From positions 1 through 64,000 of the forward strand of contig NZ_JAMXSB010000004.1 in the NCBI RefSeq assembly GCF_024124665.1: DNA of 64,000 nt, in the 5' to 3' direction. This document shows positions 8,411 to 17,504 of this stretch, one piece after another. The stretch comes from Pleionea sp. CnH1-48 (GTDB lineage: Bacteria; Pseudomonadota; Gammaproteobacteria; Enterobacterales; Kangiellaceae). Within the stretch, counting starts at the first letter, position 1. Each line of letters starts with the position of its first letter. Position numbers and translations under genes: made by a program. The notes under the pieces are model-generated. The model made no database searches, was not told where the DNA came from, and worked only from the letters and a program-made list of their open reading frames with translations.

Positions 8411-9727
8411 TTAATACCGACTTGATTCATCTAAAAATTTACGAATAGTGTTTTTAGACCAGTCTTTATCTTTGACTAACTCCAAACTTGTTTCACTAAC
8501 TTTAGGATATTCTACAGAGGAATAGGCAGCAAGAGGTAGACGCGCTGCAAGAACTGAGTTTAGACAGCCAAATCGAGCCAGTTTAATAACATTTTCTGAC
8601 AGCAAACATGCTACTTTATCATTAATAAGATAGAAGCCATAATATTCTGGCCAACCGCCATTGCCAAAATGTAAAAAGCGATTAAGATGCTTATTAGCTT
8701 CAAGGAAAAGTGTTGTTAGCGCATAATATTTATCAGAGTCACTTTCTAAGGCTATGGAAAAAGAGGTTGATTCTTCGGCTCCTAGCTTAATGCGAAGAAT
8801 GTTCGCTTTAAACTCAACGTCATGAGCTATTCCAAACACTTTATCAAGGTTTGAGCTAACAAACTCGCAGTAGCCTTGTGCCTGTTTTTCTATATCAATT
8901 TCTTCATCGCGTTCTTGAGGGGCATCATAAACATAGACGTCATCATCTTCTAGTAAAGAAGAAATAAAGCTCTCTTTTGATTTATTATCGATCTCATCAG
9001 TCTGTCCAAAAGAAAGGTTGCTTAACAGCTCATCAACATTTCGTGAAATAAAAATAGGTGCTTCTATGTTCGGGTGATAAAGATAAACACCCAATACCTC
9101 TCCCGTTTCAGCCATACCGACACAGAGATACTCGTTGCTGCCATTAATCCCAAAAGGAATGATTTTTTTAACATCAAAACTGGGATATCGATATTTTTGC
9201 ACTCGGTTAGAATAGTCTCTGGATACAAGCAAAAGATCATCGTTCATTTGGCCCGAATACGAATGCCATTGTTTTTCACTAATCTTACCTGACTCTTTGA
9301 GACGAGACAGCTGGTTTGAAAAGTGAATTCTGTCTTTACCGCTATCAATGAGATAGGTCAGTAACATGACCCCTTTGGGAGATATTAATTGAAACGGAGA
9401 AAAAAAGCGAAAGTGAAAAGAAAGCGATTCAGAAGGCTCATTGAATTTATCGAACCATAATTGAGCAAGTGGTTCAGGGATACCAGGAACATTAAGAGCC
9501 TCGAGCAATTTTGGGAAGCTTTTGTCTGAGCGCTGATACCATGCTTCGTGAGATGTGGTTTCGTTACATAGTGGACAGGAAGTTTCATTCCACTGAGTTC
9601 CGCACTTGGAGCATTTGGCTTTGGTTTCGAAGGTGTTCCAGGTATTTCCACAAAAGCAAGCCCAGCGCGCCTCACCATCAGGAACCCACAAACAGCTAGG
9701 GCATTGAAGTTGGCTATAGTCGATCAT
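8411..9727 (-). CDS. Zinc-ribbon protein of unknown function
   Basis: 438 residues, no signal peptide. The first ~60 residues hold four cysteine pairs (C9-C12, C24-C26, C39-C42, C51-C54), consistent with two zinc ribbons. The rest is a long mixed alpha/beta region with acidic patches around residue 250-275 and no motif I can name. Cytoplasmic location is likely. It is transcribed alone towards the terminator at 8341. Confidence 0.75.
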   Translation of the reverse strand: MIDYSQLQCPSCLWVPDGEARWACFCGNTWNTFETKAKCSKCGTQWNETSCPLCNETTSHEAWYQRSDKSFPKLLEALNVPGIPEPLAQLWFDKFNEPSESLSFHFRFFSPFQLISPKGVMLLTYLIDSGKDRIHFSNQLSRLKESGKISEKQWHSYSGQMNDDLLLVSRDYSNRVQKYRYPSFDVKKIIPFGINGSNEYLCVGMAETGEVLGVYLYHPNIEAPIFISRNVDELLSNLSFGQTDEIDNKSKESFISSLLEDDDVYVYDAPQERDEEIDIEKQAQGYCEFVSSNLDKVFGIAHDVEFKANILRIKLGAEESTSFSIALESDSDKYYALTTLFLEANKHLNRFLHFGNGGWPEYYGFYLINDKVACLLSENVIKLARFGCLNSVLAARLPLAAYSSVEYPKVSETSLELVKDKDWSKNTIRKFLDESSRY

Positions 9728-9952
9728 GAAAAGGCTCCGTCATTGCTTTTTGTTTAATTGTAATACAGGCTATCTTTAGATAACGATGCAGAAAAGGAAT
9801 AGTCCTAAAAAATTTAAATTTTTAGATCTACACAATTTGTTAAGAATACAACCCTGTGTGTAATAAGAGAAGGAGTTTGAAGACTATCGAGTAATAAACA
9901 AGCTGGCTAGAATCTGGAGTCCAGTTTGAATTAAAAAATCACCTGGAACATC

Positions 9953-10315
9953 ATGGATAACTGGAAAGAGCTGAGCTTAATAAAGAAAATTTTAATAGGA
10001 ACTATGATCATTGTTGCAGCTTTTTTTGCACCAGAGTTAATGATCCTTATTGACGTCGGCGGAATTGATTTAGCTTTTGGTTTTCTCCTTTATTACTATA
10101 AGCCTGTCATCGAATGGTTTAAGGCCAAAATAGACGCAATCAAAGCTGAGCTTCAAATCGCTCGAGATATCATCGTAAATAGCGCCTTGTCCAGGCCAAA
10201 GGTGTTTACCCTCAATACTGCATATTGTTCAATCTGCCTTCTGGTTACCGGGTCGCTACTTTTCTCTTTTAGCTTCTTTTTGCCTGCGTTAATGGTCAGT
10301 GGGGCTTATGTATGA
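9953..10315 (+). CDS. Small membrane protein, unknown
   Basis: 120 residues with hydrophobic segments at about 11-32 and 38-50, a charged amphipathic stretch (EWFKAKIDAIKAELQIARDI) in the middle and a last segment near the C-terminus. This predicts two or three membrane passes with a short cytoplasmic helix. No family recognised. It lies directly upstream of the GntR control region. Confidence 0.6.
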   Translation: MDNWKELSLIKKILIGTMIIVAAFFAPELMILIDVGGIDLAFGFLLYYYKPVIEWFKAKIDAIKAELQIARDIIVNSALSRPKVFTLNTAYCSICLLVTGSLLFSFSFFLPALMVSGAYV

Positions 10316-10375
10316 ACAAGCTTATGACCTACCAAAGAGTGAAGATGTTGCTTGATTAGTGAGCAAGTGCCTATT

Positions 10376-10385
10376 TTGTCGACAA
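10376..10385. promoter_or_regulatory. GntR operator O1 (TTGTCGACAA)
   Basis: Perfect 10-bp palindrome TTGTCGACAA, upstream of the -35 box of the gntR promoter. It has the T-N-G-T/A-C-N-A half-site pattern of FCD-type GntR regulators. It is 52 bp from O2. Confidence 0.75.
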
Positions 10386-10399
10386 TCTAAGACAAAATT

Positions 10400-10428
10400 T
10401 TGACTAAATTCCAAAATCCACCTATGAT
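10400..10428 (+). promoter_or_regulatory. Sigma-70 promoter of the GntR regulator
   Basis: -35 TTGACT (10400-10405), 17-bp spacer, -10 TATGAT (10423-10428). The predicted start of transcription, near 10435, falls inside operator O2, so bound repressor would block initiation. Confidence 0.8.
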
Positions 10429-10437
10429 TGTCGACAA
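10428..10437. promoter_or_regulatory. GntR operator O2 (TTGTCGACAA)
   Basis: A second copy of the palindrome, extended to 12 bp as ATTGTCGACAAT (10427-10438). It overlaps the last base of the -10 box and the predicted transcription start, indicating autoregulation. Confidence 0.8.
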
Positions 10438-10469
10438 TTTCAAGAAAGTAGGCCACTTTTGTTCAAAAT

Positions 10470-11138
10470 ATGAGCCCTTTGAGCGAAAAACCCGTCACCG
10501 CCGCGGATAAAACCTTCATCCAGCTACGACAAGACATCGTAGAAGGGCAGATTGCGGCTGGCTCCAAGCTCAGTGAGACCGAATTGTCGACAAAATACGC
10601 GGTGAGCCGAGCCATTATCCGTGAAGCCATCAATCGTCTTGAATCCAGTCATCTTGTTGAACGTAAAGCCAACGTAGGGGCAAAGGTTGTTGCTCTAACG
10701 CCAGAAGGATTGGTCCAGCTCTACGAAGTACGCGAGTCCCTCGAGGGGATGGCCGCACGACTGGCTGCGGATCAGATGACTGACCAAGAAATCACCGCTC
10801 TTCAAGACTTACTTAACTCTTACGGCGATACCGTGAAATCCGGTGAAACCTATTATCAAGAAGCGGGTGATGTCGACTTTCATTACCGCATCATATTAGG
10901 CAGCAAAAATACTCATCTTATATCATTATTAATAGAAGGCATTTATCACTTGATACGAATGTATCGCGTGCAATTAGGTATGTCAGGGCCAAGAGTGACC
11001 ACCGCCTATGACGAGCACCGACACATTATGCAGGCAATAGCAAACCGCGATGCGGAACTGGCAGAGATGTTGATGCGAAGACACATCTCATACACTAAAC
11101 AAAGTTTGCAAAAGAAACTCAATGGTGAGTTTTCATAG
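10470..11138 (+). CDS. GntR-family (FCD) regulator of the methylcitrate genes
   Basis: 222 residues. N-terminal winged helix (residues ~15-75; SETELSTKYAVSRAIIREAINRLES). FCD effector domain (~85-215) with its metal-binding pattern: DVDFHYRI, DEHRHIMQAI and MRRHI supply the Asp and His ligands. FCD-GntR genes head prp loci in Shewanella-type bacteria, where they sit before prpB, prpC, acnD and prpF. Here it directly precedes acnD. Three copies of TTGTCGACAA around its promoter and early coding sequence point to autorepression. A citrate-type ligand is expected from context, not shown. Confidence 0.85.
   Translation: MSPLSEKPVTAADKTFIQLRQDIVEGQIAAGSKLSETELSTKYAVSRAIIREAINRLESSHLVERKANVGAKVVALTPEGLVQLYEVRESLEGMAARLAADQMTDQEITALQDLLNSYGDTVKSGETYYQEAGDVDFHYRIILGSKNTHLISLLIEGIYHLIRMYRVQLGMSGPRVTTAYDEHRHIMQAIANRDAELAEMLMRRHISYTKQSLQKKLNGEFS
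10584..10593. promoter_or_regulatory. GntR operator O3 inside the gntR coding region
   Basis: Third TTGTCGACAA, inside codons for the DNA-binding domain, 156 bp downstream of O2 (three times the O1-O2 spacing). It could support looping or roadblock repression. Confidence 0.5.
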
Positions 11139-11228
11139 TGGGGTCATAAAGAAGACCCTCGAACCCATTATGAAAAAATACTGCGAGAATTTTTGATTTA
11201 ACAAACTACAAAGAAAATTGGATACCTT

Positions 11229-13823
11229 ATGAATTCTAACTACAGAAAGCCGTTAGCTGGGACCAAGCTAGACTACTTCGATACGCGTCAGGCGATTGAA
11301 GATATTCAACCAGGCTCTTATGAAACTTTGCCTTATACATCGCGTGTATTGGCAGAAAACCTGGTTCGTCGTTGCAGCCCTGAAACTCTGACCGATTCAC
11401 TCAAACAAATCATTGAGCGCAAGCGCGAGTTAGATTTTCCTTGGTTCCCTGCGCGTGTTGTTTGTCACGATATTTTGGGACAGACAGCTCTTGTTGACTT
11501 GGCAGGCTTACGTGATGCCATTGCAGAGAAGGGCGGTGACCCTTCACAAGTTAATCCTGTCGTTCCAACACAGCTTATCGTTGACCACTCGTTGGCAGTA
11601 GAGCACGCTGGTTTTGAAGAAGACGCTTTCGAAAAAAATCGTGCCATTGAAGATCGTCGTAACGATGATCGCTTCCACTTTATTAACTGGACCAAAACGG
11701 CATTCAAAAACGTTGATGTTATTCCTCCTGGCAACGGCATCATGCACCAGATTAATCTGGAAAAAATGTCTCCTGTTGTGCACGCTCGCGATGGCGTAGC
11801 TTTCCCTGATACCTTAGTAGGAACAGACAGCCACACACCTCACGTTGATGCACTGGGTGTTATTGCTATTGGTGTGGGTGGATTAGAAGCAGAAAGCGTT
11901 ATGCTGGGTCGTGCTTCTTACATGCGTTTGCCAAATATCATTGGTGTTGAATTAAAGGGTAAACGCCAACCTGGTATTACAGCAACAGACATCGTATTAG
12001 CCATTACTGAATTTTTACGTGAACAAAAAGTGGTTTCTTCTTACCTGGAGTTCTACGGTGAGGGCGCATCTGATTTAACTTTGGGTGATCGTGCAACTAT
12101 CTCTAATATGACGCCAGAGTTTGGTGCGACAGCAGCCATGTTCTATATCGATGACAAAACCATCGATTATTTAAAAATTACAGGCCGTGATGATGAGCAA
12201 GTCAAATTGGTAGAGACCTATGCTAAAGAAACCGGCTTGTGGGCAGACAGTTTAGATAAAGCGGAATACGAACGTGTATTAACTTTTGATCTGTCTTCTG
12301 TTGTTCGTAACATTGCGGGTCCATCTAACCCTCACAAACGTGTCCCTACTACTGAGCTAGCTTCACAAGGTATTGCGGGTAATGTTGAGAACGAAGAAGG
12401 TTTAATGCCTGATGGTGCGGTCATCATTGCGGCCATCACCAGTTGTACTAACACCAGTAACCCTCGTAATGTGATTGCCGCAGGTTTGATTGCCCGTAAC
12501 GCAAATCAAAAAGGTCTGTTAAGAAAACCTTGGGTTAAGTCATCTTTAGCTCCCGGATCAAAAGCGGTTCAGTTGTATCTTGAAGAAGCCAATCTATTAC
12601 CAGAATTAGAAAAGCTAGGCTTTGGTGTTGTGGCTTTTGCTTGTACAACCTGCAACGGTATGAGTGGGGCACTTGATCCAGAAATTCAAAAAGAAGTGAT
12701 CGAACGAGATCTGTATTCGACGGCTGTTTTATCGGGTAACCGAAACTTTGATGGTCGTATTCACCCTTATGCGAAACAAGCCTTCCTGGCGTCACCGCCA
12801 CTCGTTGTGGCTTATGCCATTGCCGGAACCATTCGTTTTGATATTGAAAAAGATGTACTTGGTCATGATCAAGAAGGTAACCCGGTGACTTTAAAAGACA
12901 TCTGGCCAAGTGATGAAGAGATCGATGCGATTGTAGCGAGCAGCGTTAAGCCTGAACAGTTTAGAACCGTATACGAACCTATGTTCAATCTGTCTGTTGA
13001 CTACGGTGAGAAAAACGATCCTTTGTATGACTGGAGACCGCAAAGTACTTATATTCGTCGTCCTCCTTATTGGGAAGGTGCATTGGCCGGTGAGCGTACG
13101 ATGAAGGGCATGCGTCCTTTAGCTGTATTAGGTGACAACATTACCACGGATCACTTATCGCCATCGAACGCGATTCTAGCCAGCAGTGCGGCAGGCGAGT
13201 ATCTGGCGAAGATGGGCTTACCAGAAGAAGATTTTAACTCTTACGCGACACACCGTGGTGATCACTTAACAGCTCAACGAGCTACCTTTGCTAACCCAAA
13301 ACTGTTTAACGAAATGGTGCAGGAAAACGGCGAAGTTAAGCAAGGGTCTTTGGCGCGTATTGAGCCAGAAGGCAAAGTCACTCGCATGTGGGAAGCCATC
13401 GAAACCTACATGGAGCGTAAGCAACCTTTGATCATCGTGGCTGGCGCTGATTATGGTCAGGGCTCATCACGAGACTGGGCGGCAAAAGGTGTTCGTCTGG
13501 CAGGTGTAGAAGTGATTGCAGCCGAAGGTTTTGAGCGTATTCACCGTACTAACTTGATTGGTATGGGTGTGTTGCCATTAGAGTTTAAATCTGGCACAAA
13601 TCGCAAAACTCTAGAAATTGATGGCACAGAAACTTACGACGTAGTCGGTGAGAGAACACCTGGTGCTACATTAACTCTGGTTATTCATCGCAAAAATGGT
13701 GAAACAGTTGAAGTACCTATGACTTGTCGACTCGACACCGCCGAAGAAGTTTCCATTTATGAAGCGGGCGGTGTATTGCAGCGATTTGCGCAAGACTTCC
13801 TGGAGTCTTCGGGTAAAAACTAG
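11229..13823 (+). CDS. acnD: Fe/S-dependent 2-methylcitrate dehydratase AcnD
   Basis: 864 residues, the usual AcnD length. It dehydrates 2-methylcitrate to 2-methylaconitate in propionate oxidation, in the cytoplasm. Aconitase signature elements: VGTDSHTPH near residue 205; the [4Fe-4S] Cys in ITSCTNTSNPRN and the pair in ACTTCNGMSG; and the swivel-domain GADYGQGSSRDWAAKG. An associated PrpF follows 107 bp later, which separates AcnD from housekeeping AcnA. The ribosome site is weak. prpB and prpC, normally between the regulator and acnD, are absent from this window. Confidence 0.95.
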   Translation: MNSNYRKPLAGTKLDYFDTRQAIEDIQPGSYETLPYTSRVLAENLVRRCSPETLTDSLKQIIERKRELDFPWFPARVVCHDILGQTALVDLAGLRDAIAEKGGDPSQVNPVVPTQLIVDHSLAVEHAGFEEDAFEKNRAIEDRRNDDRFHFINWTKTAFKNVDVIPPGNGIMHQINLEKMSPVVHARDGVAFPDTLVGTDSHTPHVDALGVIAIGVGGLEAESVMLGRASYMRLPNIIGVELKGKRQPGITATDIVLAITEFLREQKVVSSYLEFYGEGASDLTLGDRATISNMTPEFGATAAMFYIDDKTIDYLKITGRDDEQVKLVETYAKETGLWADSLDKAEYERVLTFDLSSVVRNIAGPSNPHKRVPTTELASQGIAGNVENEEGLMPDGAVIIAAITSCTNTSNPRNVIAAGLIARNANQKGLLRKPWVKSSLAPGSKAVQLYLEEANLLPELEKLGFGVVAFACTTCNGMSGALDPEIQKEVIERDLYSTAVLSGNRNFDGRIHPYAKQAFLASPPLVVAYAIAGTIRFDIEKDVLGHDQEGNPVTLKDIWPSDEEIDAIVASSVKPEQFRTVYEPMFNLSVDYGEKNDPLYDWRPQSTYIRRPPYWEGALAGERTMKGMRPLAVLGDNITTDHLSPSNAILASSAAGEYLAKMGLPEEDFNSYATHRGDHLTAQRATFANPKLFNEMVQENGEVKQGSLARIEPEGKVTRMWEAIETYMERKQPLIIVAGADYGQGSSRDWAAKGVRLAGVEVIAAEGFERIHRTNLIGMGVLPLEFKSGTNRKTLEIDGTETYDVVGERTPGATLTLVIHRKNGETVEVPMTCRLDTAEEVSIYEAGGVLQRFAQDFLESSGKN

Positions 13824-13841
13824 AAGTAATATTTTGGGATG

Positions 13842-13886
13842 GCGATGTAACAGTGAAATACTTTGGGTATAACACGGTTACATCGC
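13842..13886 (+). terminator. Long hairpin between acnD and prpF
   Basis: Stem GCGATGTAAC (13842-13851) with GTTACATCGC (13877-13886), 25-base loop containing the dispersed 13-mer TGAAATACTTTGG, followed by TGTTTTG. It could attenuate prpF or stabilise the acnD transcript. The large loop makes a simple terminator less certain. Confidence 0.55.
13854..13866 (+). repeat. Dispersed 13-mer TGAAATACTTTGG, copy 1
   Basis: In the loop of the acnD-prpF hairpin. Identical copies are at 27258 and 50551; an 11-base reverse copy is at 20405-20415. Confidence 0.7.
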
Positions 13887-13929
13887 TGTTTTGCATCTGT
13901 GATTTTAGAACAGTTAGGGTGAATCATTT

Positions 13930-15108
13930 ATGGCTCATGCACCACAAATAAAAATTCCAGCGACTTATATGCGCGGTGGAACCAGTAAAGGCATGTTTTT
14001 TAATCTAACGGATTTGCCTGAGGCGGCCCAACAGCCAGGCGAAGCTCGTGATAAATTATTATTGCGCGTAATCGGTAGTCCTGATCCATATGGCAAGCAA
14101 ACCGATGGTATGGGCGGGGCTACATCAAGCACCAGCAAAACGGTCATTTTATCAAAGAGCGAAAAAGCCGATCACGACGTAGATTATTTGTTTGGTCAGG
14201 TATCAATTGATAAAGCTTTTGTAGACTGGAGTGGTAACTGTGGCAACTTAACCGCTGCGGTAGGTTCTTTTGCAATTAGTAGTGGCTTGGTGGATGCAGA
14301 GCGCATTCCTGAAAACGGCATTGCTGAAGTTCGTATATGGCAGGCAAACATCAAAAAAACGATCACTGCACATGTTCCTATGACCAATGGTGAAGTACAA
14401 GAAACCGGTGACTTTGAGTTAGACGGTGTGACTTTTCCAGCCGCTGAAGTAAAAGTTGAGTTTATCGATCCTGCTGATGGCGAAGGTTCTATGTTCCCAA
14501 CGGGCAATCTGGTCGATGATTTAGAAGTACCTGGTGTTGGCACTTTTAAAGCAACGATGATTAACGCGGGTATCCCTACGATTTTCTTGAATGCTGAAGA
14601 CATCGATTACACAGGCACAGAGTTACAAGAAGCCATCAATGGCGATGACAAAGCATTGGCCATGTTTGAAACCATTCGTGCTCATGGCGCGGTTAAAATG
14701 GGATTAATTAAAGACGTTGCAGAAGCCGCAGCGCGACAGCATACGCCTAAGGTGGCTTTTGTCGCCAAACCACAAAGCTATGCAGCCTCTAGCGGAAAAG
14801 ACATTAGCAGCGACGACATTGATCTTAACGTGCGAGCTTTGTCGATGGGTAAGCTCCATCACGCTATGATGGGAACCGCAGCGGTGGCTATTGCAACTGC
14901 TTCAGCGATTCCTGGTACGTTAGTTAACTTAGCCGCTGGCGGTGGTGAAAGACAATCGGTTCGTTTTGGCCACCCATCAGGTACACTACGAGTTGGCGCA
15001 GAAGTTGAACAGCAGGGTGATGAATGGCAAGCTAAGAAAGTCGCCATGAGTCGCAGCGCGCGCGTATTGATGGAAGGCTGGGTAAGAATTCCTGGCGATA
15101 CATTTTAG
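13930..15108 (+). CDS. prpF: 2-methylaconitate isomerase PrpF
   Basis: 392 residues, normal for PrpF. It is a DapF-like fold isomerase that converts the AcnD product to the form taken by aconitase, so that AcnD plus PrpF replace PrpD. Landmarks are MRGGTSKGMFF at the N-terminus, WSGNCGNLTAAVG with the catalytic-region Cys, and GHPSGTLRVGAEVE near the C-terminus. AGGGTGA lies just upstream of the ATG. It forms a locus with acnD and the GntR regulator. Confidence 0.95.
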   Translation: MAHAPQIKIPATYMRGGTSKGMFFNLTDLPEAAQQPGEARDKLLLRVIGSPDPYGKQTDGMGGATSSTSKTVILSKSEKADHDVDYLFGQVSIDKAFVDWSGNCGNLTAAVGSFAISSGLVDAERIPENGIAEVRIWQANIKKTITAHVPMTNGEVQETGDFELDGVTFPAAEVKVEFIDPADGEGSMFPTGNLVDDLEVPGVGTFKATMINAGIPTIFLNAEDIDYTGTELQEAINGDDKALAMFETIRAHGAVKMGLIKDVAEAAARQHTPKVAFVAKPQSYAASSGKDISSDDIDLNVRALSMGKLHHAMMGTAAVAIATASAIPGTLVNLAAGGGERQSVRFGHPSGTLRVGAEVEQQGDEWQAKKVAMSRSARVLMEGWVRIPGDTF

Positions 15109-15162
15109 TCACTAGAAATATCAATCTGCAGTTTTGCATTGGTAGCAGAGAGGTTTTCGTAA

Positions 15163-16401
15163 ATGAAATGGGTAGTGATTGGACTCTGGTTGGCCATTAT
15201 GGGTTCCACCTCTTTGTCTGCTGCAGATAAGCTGTATAAGTGGGTGGATGAAAAAGGGCGGGTGCATTATTCTGATAAGCCTCCGCCCAAAAGCAATGCG
15301 CAAGAAATTGAGCTTAAATCTGCCGGAGCGCCTATTGCACCAGTAGAAGATAAAAAAGCTCTGGTATTGTTACCTAATGAATCCGCAGCTTATTTATGGA
15401 TTGTATTAAAAGAACCGATGCTGACGCCTGAGGTTGCTGATAAAGGATCGCTTGGGGCATTTTACTTTGGCCCTGAGTGTGTTTCTCCTACAACGCTCAG
15501 CTATCAGGAGGCTAAGCAGCGCGATTGGTTATCGCGTATGACCTACCAAGCTCATTCTATTATTCCTGACGTATCTTTTGCATTTAACCGCGTGGGTTAT
15601 CAGAGTCGTTCGGCACAACAAATCAATTACCGACGCAATCTGGTCAACCAGCCTGGGCTAGTGTTGATGGCTGAGTTTCAGCAGTTGTCGATTCATTTAT
15701 GCGCACCTAAGTGGAGCGGTTCTTATCGTAATAAACGCATTAAAGTCGGCAAAGCTAAAAACTTGAGTCTGAGTAACTTTTCTCGCCAGCGAGGAGAGAT
15801 GCTAGTTAATTGGAAGTTAATTGATCCAGATAATGACAAAGTGCTGTATCAAGCAACAACTCGAGGTGCTGCGCCAGATTGGAAAAAGTGGCGTTCGCTT
15901 AGAGAACTGACTCGGGAATTATTTATTCAATCGGGTTATCAACTTTTAGCAGATAAAAAACTAAAAGCGGTATTAATGGCGCATCCTAAAGCGAAAAAGA
16001 AATCTGCGAAAAAGAAGAAAGAGCCCTCCATTGCAGAATCATTGCTCGACTCGCTTAATTTTAATAATTATCGACGTCGTGCGCATCTGGGCAAAGCTTT
16101 GTCCTACCTTTCGCAATTAAAAACTCGAGTGGTAGAGTATTATTATCAGCATGGCCGCTTTCCAAGTGGTCAAGAGTCTTTAGGCATTCAGGATTCTAGT
16201 GCAGTGTTACAAAGTTATTCTATTGAGTCTGTTGAAGTCGGTGGGCACGGAGAGCTAACGGCTTATTTGAGTGGCCAACACTTTGAAGAGGGCGACCGGA
16301 TCAGTTTGTTCCCTAGTGTTGATGGACAACACATCCTTTGGAGTTGCCAATCTAATTTAAAAGCCAGTTTAGTCAAAAGTCTGTCATGTTCTGGTGAGTA
16401 A
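15163..16401 (+). CDS. DUF4124 protein with C-terminal pilin-like domain
   Basis: 412 residues with a signal peptide (cleavage after LSA-A, residue ~21). DUF4124 follows at once (KLYKWVDEKGRVHYSDKPP, residues ~23-45). A middle region (~60-260) of unknown fold leads to a Lys-rich linker (AKKKSAKKKKEPS). The last ~106 residues look like the globular part of a type IV pilin: a helix LSQLKTRVVEYYYQHGRFP, Gly-rich strands, ISLFPSVDGQHILWSCQSN and a final Cys (C395 and C409 could form the pilin disulfide loop). The hydrophobic pilin N-helix is missing, so it would be periplasmic and not a fibre subunit. It may interact with the pilus or type II machinery; this is inference. Confidence 0.8.
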   Translation: MKWVVIGLWLAIMGSTSLSAADKLYKWVDEKGRVHYSDKPPPKSNAQEIELKSAGAPIAPVEDKKALVLLPNESAAYLWIVLKEPMLTPEVADKGSLGAFYFGPECVSPTTLSYQEAKQRDWLSRMTYQAHSIIPDVSFAFNRVGYQSRSAQQINYRRNLVNQPGLVLMAEFQQLSIHLCAPKWSGSYRNKRIKVGKAKNLSLSNFSRQRGEMLVNWKLIDPDNDKVLYQATTRGAAPDWKKWRSLRELTRELFIQSGYQLLADKKLKAVLMAHPKAKKKSAKKKKEPSIAESLLDSLNFNNYRRRAHLGKALSYLSQLKTRVVEYYYQHGRFPSGQESLGIQDSSAVLQSYSIESVEVGGHGELTAYLSGQHFEEGDRISLFPSVDGQHILWSCQSNLKASLVKSLSCSGE

Positions 16402-16406
16402 TATAA

Positions 16407-16438
16407 AAGGCCGCTTAAAGTAAGCGGCCTTTTTTTTC
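16407..16438. terminator. Strong terminator after the DUF4124-pilin gene
   Basis: Stem AAGGCCGCTT (16407-16416) with AAGCGGCCTT (16422-16431) and eight Ts. It lies between convergent genes and probably works mainly on the + strand. Confidence 0.9.
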
Positions 16439-16449
16439 TTGCAAAATAA

Positions 16450-17229
16450 TTATGCGACAGCTTCGGTAAGTGACTTTGACTCTTTGGCTTCAATAGCAGC
16501 ATAAATACCTTCCCAAAGCTGAGTTCTAAGCTCTAGCGCTTTGACTGCCACCTGTTGACACCTTTCTAATTTTTGTTGGTTATTATCACATAGACGGGTC
16601 AGCATATTCATGGCCAGTGGACCATGTTCGTCGCCGTCAACTTCGATATGACGATTGAAGTAGTGCACTAACGAAGCCGTTTGTTCTGGATAGGTATCTG
16701 CCAGGTGTTCAATAAACTCCATAAACATAGATGGAATTAAGTTCTCACGGCCAATAGTAAATGCTGCGGCAATTTCGTAAGTTTCACCATTGAGGACCAG
16801 GTCTAAAGTAAATTCGACAAAGTCACGAATAGACTTGGGCAAACTTTCAATATGCTTGTAGAAGTCTTCGCCATGTTTAATGGACTCAACAAAATTTTCG
16901 ATGGCTTCGGTATCGGCACCACATTCTTTCATAGCAATGATGTACCATTCGAAATGACTGAGTCCACCAACAACCTCGTCACTTTCTTCGCCTAAAACAA
17001 TTTCGTTGATCATTTGTCGAACAGCAGGATCTCCCTGAGGTACCCAAGGCAGTTGCGTATTCGTTAAGCGAAGCTGTAAGGCTTTGAGTAAAGACATAAA
17101 GTCCCAAACAGCGTACACATGGTGACTCATAAAGATTTGAAACGTTTCCAACGAATCTAAACGAGTGTACAAGGGATGGTTAAGCAACGTGTGTTGCGCG
17201 TTTTTAATATCTTCGTTAATCAGCATCAT
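16450..17229 (-). CDS. DUF3050 protein, heme-oxygenase-like fold
   Basis: About 259 residues from the ATG at 17229, chosen because AAAGG sits 8-9 bases upstream; a longer frame to 17295 has no ribosome site. The sequence matches DUF3050 along its length: FQIFMSHHVYAVWDFMSLLKAL near the N-terminus, GLSHFEWYI in the middle and RHIEVDGDEHG near the C-terminus. This order of His, Glu and Asp residues is what helical heme-oxygenase-like di-iron oxidases use as metal ligands, so an oxidase function is possible. Cytoplasmic, monocistronic. Confidence 0.85.
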   Translation of the reverse strand: MMLINEDIKNAQHTLLNHPLYTRLDSLETFQIFMSHHVYAVWDFMSLLKALQLRLTNTQLPWVPQGDPAVRQMINEIVLGEESDEVVGGLSHFEWYIIAMKECGADTEAIENFVESIKHGEDFYKHIESLPKSIRDFVEFTLDLVLNGETYEIAAAFTIGRENLIPSMFMEFIEHLADTYPEQTASLVHYFNRHIEVDGDEHGPLAMNMLTRLCDNNQQKLERCQQVAVKALELRTQLWEGIYAAIEAKESKSLTEAVA

Positions 17230-17461
17230 GATAGAAGCCTTTATCAAACAGTCACGATTAAGATATACCGAACGTTTACGATGTCGCACTATCACAATTG
17301 TGAATATGTGAGGCGTTCACAAACTTTTTTTAAATTATTCTTTGCTGAAATGAACGGTACTGTTTATTGAGATGCAGGCTTGATGGTTTGAGTTATTACT
17401 CAGATAAACTTGAATTGGTTTTATGAAATAAAAATAAATGTCTTGTTAAATAAAATTTAAA

Positions 17462-17490
17462 ATGCTCAACAGCAGCTGACTGTTGAGCAT
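17462..17490 (-). terminator. Terminator of the aldolase/peptidase unit
   Basis: Stem ATGCTCAACAG (17462-17472) with CTGTTGAGCAT (17480-17490), 7-base loop. On the minus strand it is followed by TTTTAAATTTTATT. It ends transcription 15 bp after the threonine aldolase stop. Confidence 0.85.
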
Positions 17491-17504
17491 GAATTTTTAT
17501 ACAG

